The notes under the pieces are model-generated. The model was given only the letters and a program-made list of their open reading frames with translations. It did not search any database and was not told the origin of the DNA. Both the position numbers and the translations under genes were made by a program. A stretch of 64,000 nucleotides of DNA, from NCBI GenBank assembly GCA_013396635.1, contig WBMW01005087.1:496001-560000 (forward strand). The letters run 5' to 3'. This DNA is from Penelope pileata (Eukaryota > Chordata > Aves > Galliformes > Cracidae). Positions 25,351 to 37,830 of the stretch are shown piece after piece (the first letter of the stretch is position 1; every line of letters begins with the position of its first letter).

Positions 25351-28300
25351 TTCATTTTAATTAACAGTTTTTCTTCTGCAACTATTAAGAAATAGTTTCT
25401 GAAGTATTGTAAGTTGCAATTAAATTCTTCTGCCTGTGGGTATCCAGTTCCTAAGAGACTCTGGGCCAGGAGCTTTCCAAAGGTCACCTCTAGATATGTC
25501 TCACAGGAGGTTACTGTTTTCCACTGATCCCCTCAGTAGGCAATTAAAGCAGGACTTGCCCAGTCAGAAGCAAGGGAATTCAGGAAAATGTGAAGTCAAA
25601 GCTGACTAAGGTGGTAAAAAAAATGCTTAAAGTAAGGTTGTGCATTTCCAGTGCCTTGTTTCTGTACCCTTGCCAGTCAGCTAAAAGGCTCCATATTGCT
25701 TCAGGACACTCTTTTTGAACGTTTAAGCGATAACAAGTTTTTTAGTATGAGTTTATGAAGACAAACACTGTTTTTCTGTTTTAAAAGAGCTCTCGTAATG
25801 GTTCATCACAAAATTCGAGTGCCTTTTTTCTCTTCAGTAAGAAGATGAAATTTGAGAGGCTGTGTTCAAGCATGCAAAACATGTCCTTTCCTACCCCTAT
25901 AAAAAATACTACCTGGTGCTGACTGCGTTCAAGTCTCACTCAGCAAAGTCTTAGCACTTTCAGGCCAGCAGCTAGATTCTCCCTGGGCTCCCTGTGCATT
26001 GAGTGTACTCAGCTCACAGACTGAGCAGGGCTCTCCCTCTTGTGCTTGTGTTCCTCCTGTGACACTGAAGAGAACTGCTGGCTGCAAGACCATCTCTCTC
26101 GAATTGTTGTGCCATTTGAGCGGCACAGAGACTGGAAGAAGTGGGCTTGCCGTGATGGACAAAAGACAAAACTACGAAGGATGGAAGGAGTGACAAGAGA
26201 GGAAGGAACTGAGGACAGAGCTGAGGAGCGCTATGCCTTCAGATGGGATTAAGAGGTATTTGGGCATGGAGGTTGGAAACGGGATCAAACAATGGAAGAA
26301 AACAGCAGACAATACAAACAATGGCAGTAAAAAAGCAGGAATCTGTTGGTTTTTTTAGACTTGTCCACTTCCCCATGGTTGTTTAGTCTGAAAATGTGCA
26401 TGTATTCCACATATTCCCACTTACCCACACCCACAACAGAACTCCCTAGATCCTGAGAGAGACTTGGAACAAGGGATCAAAGATAAGAAAATTGGTAAAA
26501 ACTCAAACTGGGACAAGGAAATGTGCTATCAGAAGAAGAAGCTGGTACATGCGGCCACTGTAGAGGCTGAGGAGACACAGTTTCTCCTGAAGGCTGTTTC
26601 ACCTGGAATAGAAACCAGAACCTCAGAGCTGACCAATAAATAAGCTATTGGAACCTACCTGTGACACTCAGTGCCAGCCTGTGCCTCTTCCAGCACCTAC
26701 TCAGATTAAATTACAGTTTACTACTTCTGCTTCTTATTTATCCAAGCAGCAGAGCCCATACCGAGGATCCAAACATTCAGCTCTGATAGTAGGAAAAGTA
26801 GTAAAACAGCACACACCAATTTTTCCCTAGCTAACGATTTTAAAAATCTAGAAAAAAAAGTTGGTGAAAAGTTGAAGGATGCATGCTAACATCCCTGTTT
26901 TCATGCAAAGAGGGTGTTAATACATTTAAGGAAAGTTATATTGCCTCTTTTTTGTTGAGAAAGGAGTATCTATTAAGAACAAAACTTAAATGCATCAGTA
27001 GTAGCGTGAAGGAATGGGATTCCCAGAGCAAAATGAGCAGTCTTGCATGACATCATGCAAGATGCTTTGCTGAGAATGGATGAGAAGAAACATTGAGTGC
27101 TATAAGGAAATTAATCACAGATCTCCCAATAGGAGAAATCCAGCAGAACTATCCCAGTTCCAGTCATTAAAATTATTGTATCTAGAAGAAAAATGATGTA
27201 TGCAACACTATGTAGCACAGAGTTCATCCCCCCTAACTTTGGTCAACTATCCTTGAAGAGGCTATTCAGATTCCCTTCATGTGCACCTGAGAAAAAATTC
27301 GCCTCATTTTAATCCTTCTATTTATTAAAAAAATAAATAAATCAAATTAATCAGCCCTCAAAATGGCCCATTGATTGTAAAGGAAATGAGAATGAATAAC
27401 TGAAATGTAGTTGGTCTAGACCAGGTAAGACATTTTACCACTAAGCTGTTCTGGAATCACCACACACTTTCAGTTCCTCTGTTTTACGGTCTCAACTCTC
27501 ATCAAGATCACAACATGAAGTTTGAAAATGTATTTTATAATGATTGCAGAATTTCTTTAGAATCACACATCCACCCGCCACTGTAAGGTAAGCTGTGAGT
27601 AGAAAAGATGGTAAGAATCCTGTTGGCTGAAGGCCACAAAAATTAAGTTGAAAAGCAGAAACAGCAGCGAAAAGCAATTCATGTAGTGGCATCAAAATGT
27701 TCAGAGAAAAATTCTGCTACTTGTAGAAAGAACCAAGATTATCTGAAAGTGTACGATCCTGTCCCTTCATTAGATGGCAGAGTACCTGCAAGGTAGAGAG
27801 GAGCTGTGAAAATTAGGATGTTCTTGGGAAAGTAAAATCCAATAAAATACACCAACTACTCTATGAAGTAAATGCGGTGAGTGAACAAAGAATTATTAGA
27901 AGTCTTTACTAGAATCTTTTACTCCTCTGCACGATTTTGGATATAACCCTGGCCTCTCAACAAGTACAAAGAAAGACAAAAAGGGCAACACGTAGTAAAA
28001 TAGCAAGGTAACTAGAGGAAGACAATTTTTAGACTCTTGCAATGCTGATAATGGGAATGAAAATCTGCTACCAAATAGGTTTTGTGTCACGGAGGATGTG
28101 AATCCAGTGTCAGAAACATTTGTCCTTGAAAAGGAATTTGTGTTGGTCCTACAAACGCAGAAATTTTTGATGAGCCTTAGTTGATGTTCATACAGCAGCA
28201 GAAAGCCACAAATGCCAAAATGAGACCAAGGAACCTGAACAGAAGACAAATTCAAGGTCATCCAACTGGCAAGGCAGAAACAGTGAGGCTAAAACACCTT

Positions 28301-28693
28301 TTCCATCAACCAGCTCAGTCACAGGGTTTGTTTAACTGACACTTAAAAACTAAGAAATATACTTTAATGAACTGGCTTGTGAGTTAATGAAGCAGAGCAT
28401 TCCTGTAGACAGAATCAGAATTGTTTGGCTGAGATTCCTAAGCTGTGATGGTTTTCAACTCATGTGCCAGATGCCTGTATTTTCAAGCCAGGTATTCTTG
28501 CTGTTTCTCCTAATATTTAAAAGCTCCTTGTCTTCTGCACAGTGATAACTTGAAATTTCCAAGAACTGACATTTTTTTTATCTTTCTGATTTCTGGTGCT
28601 TTCTTATGATAAAAAATATTCTTTCAACTCTGTTTTGCCTTGCTGCCTTCTGGCCTTGCTCTGCTCACTGCTTCTTCTCTAAAAAAATGCATC

Positions 28694-28710
28694 TTTTTTT
28701 TTTTTTTTTT
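28694..28710. repeat. Poly-T homopolymer
   Basis: Seventeen consecutive T residues. No flanking retroposon was recognised. Confidence 0.9.
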
Positions 28711-31700
28711 AATAATGTAGCCCTTAGTGCACTTAGGTAGAGTGATATCTTACTGCAGTTTGCCTTTCAGAGTGCAGCGTGAAGTTTTTACAGGCATCTC
28801 AGAAGGCCATACCCCTTACAGATTTTAATTCAGCAACACGCTTCTGCTCAGGGCGGCTTGACTGAAGGATAACCCTTCGGTGGACACAGATACACTGTGC
28901 TCAAACGTTGTTCGTAAGTGGAGCTCATCACGTGAGCCTTGGGCAATGAAGTCACAGTCCTAAGTTTCCCAGCCTGTCCTCTGATTCTGGTGGCCTTTTT
29001 CACAGGACAACTCCTGAGAGTCCTCAAACCTGGGATGATCATTATGGCAATGTCAGCAGCCTACCATCACTCTCAAGGTTGTTTGGCTTCCTTTCCATCT
29101 TCTCCCAGAGTGCCCTCAATTTAAATGGGAACATGCAGCCTTGTCCTCAATGCTCCTAAGTAGAGATTGACAGAAATACGTCCAGGCTGCATCTCCCAGT
29201 CACAGGTGCCACTTTGAGGAGTCCTTCAGAGGCCCTCCTGTACACACAGATACACACCTGCTACAGAGAAGGACTTCAAGCAAACGGATTACAAAAAAGG
29301 GGAACTGAAGATGCCTTCCCATAACTTACAGATGTTACTCCTATTGCAAATTCACCATCCACGCAGGAAAACCCAACCACCAGCTTGCTCCTGTGCCAGA
29401 TGTAGAAAGTCTCTGAGGCTTTTCTCCTCAATTTAAGAGAGTGCTAGCACCAGCCAGGAGACAGTGCCAGATGCAGCAAGTTTTAAAGCAAACTAATGGT
29501 GTTGGATACTCTCCTGCGCTAATCTCAATTTAAATTAGTAACTAGAGGCAACACACTGGGAGCTTTTCTAGTCTACTTCCTCAAGAAGTAAATCAAATCT
29601 CAAATAAAATATTCAACGTATGGAGGCTGAGCACAGAATGCTGCGAGTCTGAACACAGCCCTTAGCGCGCACTGAGGAAGCACTTTTCCTGAGACGCTGC
29701 AAATGTAAGCAGCTCAGTTTGACACCACGTCCAGTTTTATTTGTTTTAGAATATATACTGCTCTGGAGGAGTGCAAAACAATGCAGGGTGCTGCTACCTC
29801 TCTTCACCCTTGTACTTCTTCTCTTCTTTTTGATCTGTTTCTCCCCACCACCTAAGGCTTACTTCACATGCTGTACCAGCCACTACCTGATCCATCCTCT
29901 CCTTTCCTGTTGGCCACAGCCAGCCCATCCCATGTCCTCAAACTGCTGCTATCATGACAGGCCCTAAGTCAATGATTCCATAAGCCAGGAGCCTTTATCA
30001 GAAGGAGACAGGAACCCCAGCACTGGCAGTGGTGTCAGCCCTGGCCAACAAATATGTTTTTGGAGTGTTATTCTTGGCACGTTGTGGCATTTTTAACAAA
30101 GCTGGCAGCAACAGTTGAAAAGCTTCCAGGTAGATTTGCCCAGAAGAAGGAAATGGGATGGGGTAGGGTGTGGTGGTGAAGAGAAAAGAATATTTCAGGA
30201 CTTATTCGCATTTTCTCACACATTTTTCTCACCCCTTCCTAACATTCGAGAAGGGAGGAACATTAATTTGAGGGGCAGACTGCACTGAAGCAAACAACAC
30301 AGTGGTAACACACCAGCCTTATGAAAACATCTTTCCTAGTCTGACCTGACAGATCAGCGCAATACACAAGCCCTGCCTAAATGCTCCGCTAAGTTCATTG
30401 GCAAGGTCAATATGAATTGTGTGCAAATGAAGGTTCAGAGAGAAGATCGGGGTTTCCTGTCAAGGTCTTCCACTCACCAGCTGCACAGCTTCAGACATAG
30501 GCTTGCGATGCTTCGTGTACGTAAGGCCAGAAGAACACATACCTATGAGATTAAAGCTTTATTATACCTAAAAATCAGATGTTCAGCTCCAGTGTCTAAA
30601 GAACCTCACAGTGCAGCATTTTGCTGAAACTCTGAGATGCTCTGATAAATGTATGTTTAGTCTTAAGGAGACATCTCTATAAAACCATTGATTTCAGCTC
30701 CTGCTTTTTGTAAAATATGGAAAACAATTGCTTTTCTGTGCTGGATACTGTGAAGTGCAGTGTTTTAACATTGGTAAAGTCCTGTGTGGTCCTCATGCAG
30801 CAAGTTTCACAGAGGTCCAAAGTGCTGCTCTGGGTGCTGTGTTACTCTACCAGTCAAAATAGCTGGCTCACTGCCAGCGTGGTTAAATTTCTCTGGGGTA
30901 AGCAAAAGCAATCACACAAATTAAGATGAAAACCCAAACCAGAGCCTGATTTCAAATGGGGAAACAGATATAAATTCATGAAGATCAGAAACCCTCTTTG
31001 TGAAAAAAGCAAACAAAATTAAAACTCTCTTTGCACTCTAACATCACCCTGCATCCCCTGGTTGCAGCTGGCAGACTTGCTGAATAACAGACAAAACAGC
31101 TATTCTTACTTCATTATTGACTGGACAAGACAAAGAGAGTGGGGGTAGCATCACAAAACAGCCTATTTTCATATATGTTCTCCATACCATTAAGAGATTA
31201 AAATAAGTTTTCATCAAGAAAGCCATCCAGATTCTCACATTAACATTGATCACCACAGGGAAACTGAAACTGAACCCAGAGATTGTTTTAGCTATGGAGT
31301 TCACTTCTGTAAATACCATGGAGCCCATAGAGCCTTGGAGACCAAACAGCGGCTTCAGTTGTATACTTTTTTTTTTTCCTTCATTGTGTCTCAGTAAGGA
31401 CCTGTCTTCCATACAGAAAAATCAACTGTGTCCAGGGAACCAGTTACAATGTGTTTCTCCCTGATGTTGACTCACCACAACTTTGTTCAGTAAAGTAAAA
31501 GAAAACTAAATGTTGAATAGTTTTGCCTCTGAGAAGCACTGCTTCATGTACCACTTGCTTTTTAAGCCAAGAACAGTAGCATGAATTGCAAAGATGGTTA
31601 GAGCACGGTTGTGTTTGCTCTACAAAGCATACCTTGTTTCTCTAGGAGCCAGGGGCCAGGAACAAAGGACCTAGCTATTCACACAGCAGCATCTTCTGCA

Positions 31701-33889
31701 GCTTCTGGTCACACTGGAGAACTGTTAAGGACCTCTTGATTTCTCACCCAAGATTTGAGCCCAATGAGTGTAGCACAGGCAAGGATAGCCACATTAGACA
31801 TCCTCTTGTTCTATACAGACTACTGCAAGAAACACACACAAAAGCAGAATTCAGGTATTCTGTTTCAGCAGACACTTTCACCTCATTGCACGTCTTCAGC
31901 TGGTGACCAGCAGAGACCTATGAGGGAGACTCTGGGCCCCAGTATAAAGCTCATTGAGGACAATCAAGATTACTTTGTGCTCTCTGACCAAGGAGATGCT
32001 CTCATTTCATCGTGGGCCACAACAGTGTTAGCTGGGAGCACTTTGTCTCAACGCCCAAATCACACCTCATGGTCCATCACACAAACAAACAGGCATACCC
32101 AGACAATCTAACAAATATCAGCAACTGGGACACGTTGCTGCACGTACAGGTAAGGCAACCAAATATTTTTGATTTATTTATTTCACATGTGTGTGGAAAT
32201 CGCACGGGAAGTGTCCGTCCGTGTCCAGGGGGTGACTAACCTCTCGCCTGCCTGCCACGTGCTGCCTCCCCCCCGCCAGCTCCGGGTGCTGCCTCGCAGG
32301 ATGCACATCGTGGCTGGCCTCCCTCTTGGCGAGATGAGGAAGGAAAGAGAAGGCTCAGCGAGAGGGAAAACACCCAACAAAAGAGGATGAAATGGAGCAA
32401 TTAGCGTTTTCCTATGCAATCTCCAGCAGGCTGCCAAGCCTTCTTGCTGCAGCACTACAGGCAAACAATTGCCTTTTTCAGCTGTAACACATTTCACAGC
32501 CCAGGCCAGCAAGTGCAGCTAATTCCTAGCTGCCTTTTAGGGGCCCGCGCGCATGTGCTGTTCTGTTTGGAGGCCAAGGGAAAAACAGCTTCAGCACTCA
32601 TCAGATGTACAGATACAAACTACTTGTTGCAGTACTGCTGGCACTCAGCATATGGTTAGCCTGATTTATTTCTGTTTAAACAGAAGCCAGTGTTTTTTCA
32701 TATTGAGTCCTGCCGTGGCAAAAATAAGAGGCAGCCTGTGTCCTGGAGAGCTTAATTCAGCAATAAAGATGACATTTTGTCCTTGCCCTTTTCCATCATT
32801 TCTGGATACAAGCACTTGAATAAAAGGAAGCCAAAGTACTGTACATTATACCTCATGCCTTTCATTTCCTAGGAAATAAGTGGTGAGGGTTGCTTATGCA
32901 ACCTTAAAATGAGAGCTGCTTTACAGCGACAGACTGTCCATTTTTGTGTTTACACTGCTCAGGAAAAACATTTAAAAGGATTTGCCCAGCAGTAAGGCAC
33001 TCCTCCTGCAGGACTGCTGGGACGTTGTGTTTCTGTCCTGTCCCTATGCATGTCTGTATTTCTCACAGACACTCGTGGGAGCTATGGTTTTCAACTATGT
33101 GCAAAGGCAGCAAGGGCAAATTAGCACAAAATTATAGCATGCCATGCTTCAGATCGTAAGCCACATGAGGAGAACGACAAACCCACACACCCTTTCCAGA
33201 CCCTGGTGGGATCCCAAAGCCTGTCTCATTTAACTGCAAGCAGGAACCACAAGCCAAGAGACGGGGCTCACCACAAGCTCGGCAGGGTTAGACCTACCCC
33301 AGACACCAGAATCTGTCACAGCAAAGAGATGGGAAGCCGGAGGTGAGCTACGATGGCATCAGCTGCCTGCGTACATGGCTCAGGCAAGCAGACCTGCATC
33401 ACTCTTCAGCCAGGTGATGCGGGCAAGACAGCCTCCTCCCAAGGCAACCTGCATCTTAGGGCTCTGTCTTCTTGGGCACCCACTGCAACAAACCCGCTGT
33501 ACCGACTGGCTGCTGTGCCCGTATGTTAGTGCAGCAGCTTCCACCCAGGTTACATGCAAGGGCTGCTTGTTAAATAACAGGGATGTTGTTTGAAGCAGCA
33601 CTTTGCCAAGACATCAGGCCAAATGATAACGCATTGCCACGTGTACTCTTGCAGTTCAAACCACACAGCATTGCTCTCTGCTTCCTGCCCCAAAGAGTTA
33701 CCGTGCAAAGCGAACAACTGCACTATGGTGCCCTTAGAGATAGAGTCTTCCCAATATATACACCGGGAACACATTCAATGCCTGAGACCAATTGGGATGG
33801 AAGACATTATAGAAATAGAGGTTATTAATAACAATGGGACGATATGTAAAAGTCAGTGACTCATTCACAGGATGTGTCTCACAATACCA

Positions 33890-34260
33890 GTTAAGTTATA
33901 AAATTTAAATGCAATTACATGCTAGCTGAATATATTTGCCTTATTTTGCAATGGAGTTTATATTAAACCTTCCCTTTCATGTTTGCATAATAAATCTGAA
34001 AGGAGCTTTCTAGTGCGTTCGCACTCGGATTATTGCTCTTGGTTATTTTATAGCGTATGCTTTGTACAGGGGGAGGGAGAAAAATTAAGCTTTTATTATA
34101 AAACTGTAAAACAAAATTAAATGCAAATGTTCGCCTGCTGTAGAAAGGTGATTAACATACTTCATGTTAACTCACAGGTGGCACTTTTTATCACTGAGGT
34201 GTAACTGCTCATGTTATTGTTATTGTTATTATTATGGTGTGTTTTAGTAACAAAACATGG
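33890..34260. promoter_or_regulatory. Candidate conserved non-coding element, enhancer-like
   Basis: This A/T-rich patch holds an exact octamer ATGCAAAT (34121-34128, POU-type), an E-box CAGGTG (34175-34180), several homeodomain-type words ('gcaattacatg', 'gtgattaac') and a short TTATTG repeat at about 34211-34237. The density of such words in otherwise non-simple sequence resembles vertebrate distal enhancers. There is no adjacent gene to assign it to, and conservation cannot be tested here. Confidence 0.3.
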
Positions 34261-34588
34261 CACAAAATAGGTGTCCACAGCTTCACGCTGCTGGAGATAC
34301 ACATGCAGTATCCTCTATGATGTGCCAACAGAATTTGCTACAGGAGATGTTGAGGGTGATCCTCTCCCGCTAGCAGAAAACCATCGCAGAGCCTGAGCAG
34401 CACATCAGCCTCTCACCAGCTGTACAGCAGAGACCAGTGGGTCTCACATGGACTTAATGGTGGTGGTGGCTCTCAGGAGTTTCCTTATTTCTATTCCCAA
34501 ATTTCCCAAGCTTTGAGATACAATTCCAGATACAGCTGACTCAGCTGCCAAAATGCCACACAAACAAAACCTACTGGTTTGGTTTAGG

Positions 34589-34619
34589 TTTTTTTTTTTT
34601 TTTTTTTTTTTTCTTTTTT
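34589..34619. repeat. Poly-T tract
   Basis: Twenty-four T residues, one C and six more T. An ambiguous base (N) follows at 34644, suggesting that reads were of poor quality after the homopolymer. Confidence 0.9.
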
Positions 34620-34758
34620 AAAACAGGGCGGAAAAACCTTTTTNTCACTGCTGTAAAGCAGAGCTGAAAAACCTGTTCTTTATTGAGGGTCAAACAGATT
34701 TTTCAAAGTCTTTTGGCAGGACTCATACAAACAAGCCCCAAAATATACACCACTTACC

Positions 34759-34776
34759 AAAAAAAAAAAAAAAAAA
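34759..34776. repeat. Poly-A homopolymer
   Basis: Eighteen A residues, lying about 140 bp downstream of the poly-T tract at 34589-34619. The two tracts are complementary, so a transcript through here could pair them. Confidence 0.9.
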
Positions 34777-34989
34777 GCATTAAAGCAACTGCCTCCCACC
34801 TCTCCCAGAGGAGAGCTGTCAGAGTAAAACACAGAGTGAAGAAGACAGCAGAAATAAAACATTCTATTTGAAAACACAAAGGCCTTGTACAAACAAGAAA
34901 ACTGAAGAAAGGTATATACAATGATAATAAGGTTGGGGGAAGAGAGTATTAAAGAACATGATATGAACATTTCCAAACATACCAGGAAC

Positions 34990-35230
34990 AAGAAATGCGA
35001 GAGAGCATCTATAGAACCAGTAGATCAAGAAACACAGAGAAATGTGAAAATGGCACACTGGAAGCAAAGGTCCATCCAACCTCTGTCAGTAATAAATAGT
35101 GGGTAATGTGAAAACCAGGCCAAGAGAAGGACCAGTACTTCATCTCACCTGACAATCTGCTGCTCCGGGAGTCTCTAGACCAAAGCTCGCATCTGCCTCT
35201 CTCCAGTTTTATATACCTTTCTCATATATC
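34990..35230. repeat. Possible very old sauropsid repeat remnant
   Basis: The words 'aaaggtccatccaacctctg' and 'tcagtaataaatagtgggta', in this order, recall an ancient dispersed repeat of reptiles and birds that carries a 'ggtccatctagcccagtatc' core. The match is from memory, is heavily degraded and cannot be verified here. The next repeat remnant starts just downstream on the plus strand. Confidence 0.25.
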
Positions 35231-35254
35231 CTGGTGTCCTTTTTTTCTCAAAAT

Positions 35255-35590
35255 GAAAGCACCAAGGATGCGGAGAAATATGGCAAGTGTGAGGTTTGAG
35301 TAACTGGGATTCTTCAGACAAGAAAGAGAAGAGGCTGGAGTGCTGCTAGAAGAGGTATCTTTACAACCTCAGACTGCTTGGAGGTGAGCAGGGGATGATT
35401 AGTCACTGTTTCTTAGAACACAAGAACTAGGGAGCATTAAAAAGAAATAGCACATAAATGTTTTAGAGGAAAGGCAGAATTTTTCAATCCATGCAAACGT
35501 TGGGGAACTCACTGCCATGGGATGTGCAGCTATACAAAGTATAAATGTGTTCAAAACAGACAAAACTCACAAAAGAAAAGCCTGTCAACG
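35255..35590 (+). mobile_element. Ancient CR1/L3-type LINE remnant
   Basis: The order of degenerate landmarks fits the 3' part of an old CR1-clade LINE on the plus strand: 'aactgggattcttcagac', 'aagagaagaggctggag', 'gaacacaagaactaggga', then 'ggggaactcactgccatggg' (equivalent to the conserved 'gtggaactcgctgccac' block) and a decayed tail. Divergence is much higher than in the other CR1 copies, so the insertion is old. Boundaries are approximate and no reading frame survives. Confidence 0.6.
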
Positions 35591-35879
35591 ACTCCTCATT
35601 ATCACAGACTCCTTTCTACAGAAAGTCCTGAAAGCCACAGGTGGCTGACAGAAAGAAATTTGTGTCTAGGGAGGTTATGTCTTTGTAATTTACCCTGGGT
35701 TTATATCATTTCTCTAAACAACTACTACTGACACTGAGCTGGTGGGGTCCTCGGCCCTTCCCAGCACTTCCAGATTTACTGCATTGCAATAAGACACACA
35801 AATGAAATATCAGAGCTGTGGCATTACAAAATGAGGTAGTGGCTTACAGCTAGATCTTGGGATCTGTTGTCTGTATTTC

Positions 35880-36400
35880 AATTTTCATGCACATACACAT
35901 ATCAAAATAACAAGTGAATTCACTTGACTTTGTAATATGTAGGCTCTTCACCATTCAGAAATGCACCTTTTGTTAGTAAGATACCATGTCATCTGACAAA
36001 CCCCTTTTATTTGCTCATCAGCCCATTATGATTTATGCAAACCCAGTAAAAGCTATCGTGCCATTGTTTCCAAAATAGCCCTAATCTCTGTATGCAGTTT
36101 TTGGTTTTATACAGATGCTAATTAATGTAACTGCAGGGCAAATCAGCACGCATGACCAAAGGAATAAATTTGGCTATGTGCATAAAAGAAAAAACTCCAC
36201 ACCCCGTACTGGTCGGTTTTCCAGAATCACAGTTGCACAACATTAATACTGTACTCATGATCTTAATAGAAAATAATCCCTTGAAAATTAATTGCCACTA
36301 GACATTAATAAGCACTTTGTTAATTAAGCCAGTAAGCCAATTAGGCCCAAGGTGAACTTCAGGGCAATCAGCTCCATAAACAGTGTGAGCTAAGACTTGG
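35880..36400. promoter_or_regulatory. Candidate conserved non-coding element, enhancer-like
   Basis: This is the strongest enhancer-like patch in the window. It contains the perfect 16-bp palindrome CAAGTGAATTCACTTG (35911-35926, two facing NKX2-type CAAGTG half-sites), ATGCAAAC (36035-36042, octamer-like), CCATTGTT (36061-36068, SOX-like), TAATTA at 36119-36124 and 36321-36326, and TTAATTG near 36288-36294. The sequence is A/T-rich but not repetitive. Function is inferred only from word content. Confidence 0.35.
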
Positions 36401-37599
36401 AAGTGCACTTTAAATTTTAAAAACCCTGGTTTTGGAGACTGGATGGCTTGTGGGATTGCTCATTACAGAACAAAGCACCTGCCCAAATCCAGCCCAGGTC
36501 AGCAGCAGCCAAGAGCCATTATCAGCCAGCAGCTTATCTGTCTGTGGAGCAGCTGGTCCAGACCTCATTTGAGACCTTACCAACTTGTAATTAATAGCTA
36601 GCTTCTCTAAGTAAACTAAATCAGAAAAGCCAGCAAAAAGTAATTCAAAACTGCCTTCCAGCAAAGAGCCTTCTCAAGCTATCAACCAGGGCATGGTGAA
36701 GAAAAAGCAATTTACAGCTGGCACCCTTTTACTCCAGGCAAGCACCTGTGCAGGTGCTACTCCAGGCAGCTAGCTATGCACCTTCCTCGAGTCTTTCACA
36801 GACCACAGGCAAAACTTGCAGGAGCAAACTGAAATGGCTCAAGCCTTTCTGAAAAGATGCAAGTGATCAGCAGCTTTTCCATCTCCAAAGTCCACTGCAG
36901 GACCCGTTCCTTTTGAGAAACCTGTGCTTTTCCACACATCTCAGACAGGAAGGAGATGCAGAGCACCCTGCTGGAACAGCTCTTCCATGGGCACAGCTGA
37001 AGATCTTACTCCCCCTGAGACTCCTCCTGTTGTGGTTTTATTTTACGTCTCTTCACAAGTCTCAACAAGCTCAAATACTTCAAGGCAAAAGCATCAAACT
37101 TTCCCTTTTTTTGAGCTGAAGTGAAGGGGGTTTGTCCCTGCAGTCAATTTGGAATGGGTTTTCTCCAGCGCTGCAGCATTTATCTAACTGCATTTGAGAA
37201 AGACACCATTCACACTTGCAAGTTTGTTGACTGGCCAACGGTTCGGAGTGTGCATCATAATGACTTAGAGAACACTCAGCTCCACAAGCACATACTTTCT
37301 TTTTTCCGAATTTGAATCATCCCAGCATTCCTGATAGCAATGGGGTGGTCCACCAGCTGTGATTGGGTCCCTTTGACATTCAAATCAAAATGAAGAGGAT
37401 TAGGAATCGCAGCTGTAGGTTGCAGTTTCCAGAGGACTGGGTGCAGAATATGGGAAGAAAATTGAGCCCCTCATATAGTTTATGGGTGCCAGAGGAACAG
37501 CCCAAGCCTTATGCTTTTTCTGGGGCTAACCATACTGTTGTTACTTCATCTTTCCCATCAGAAACATGAACCACAAAACAATGCATAAAAGAAAGTAAT

Positions 37600-37830
37600 A
37601 CCTATGTAGTTAAAAGCCCCTGAAACTCACAGGATGTGAATGAGCACCAATTATTCTGTGAATAATGATTAGCTGCTAAGTTGGAACATGTTCAGGTATG
37701 TGTGTAAGTCTCTGTAATCATCCTTATTAATTCTTCAGAATGCTGGATCATCTTGTCTAAAGCCAAAAACATTAATACTTGCATTAATTAACGTTCATAA
37801 CACACTATATCTTTTGAGTTTTACTGCAGT
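37600..37830. promoter_or_regulatory. Candidate conserved non-coding element
   Basis: Non-simple A/T-rich sequence with several homeodomain-type words: 'caccaattattctg', 'aataatgattagctg', and TTAATTAAC at 37784-37792 within 'gcattaattaacgtt'. The inference rests on word content alone. Confidence 0.25.

Larger units (their letters stand above)
25351..34985. other. Unique non-coding sequence
   Basis: No gene is supported. It contains poly-T at 28694-28710 and 34589-34619, a poly-A at 34759-34776, a GC-richer patch at about 32210-32560 without a recognisable product, and a conserved-looking A/T-rich patch at 33890-34260. Open frames of up to about 120 codons on both strands lack domains and overlap each other in several phases. 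Confidence 0.5.
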
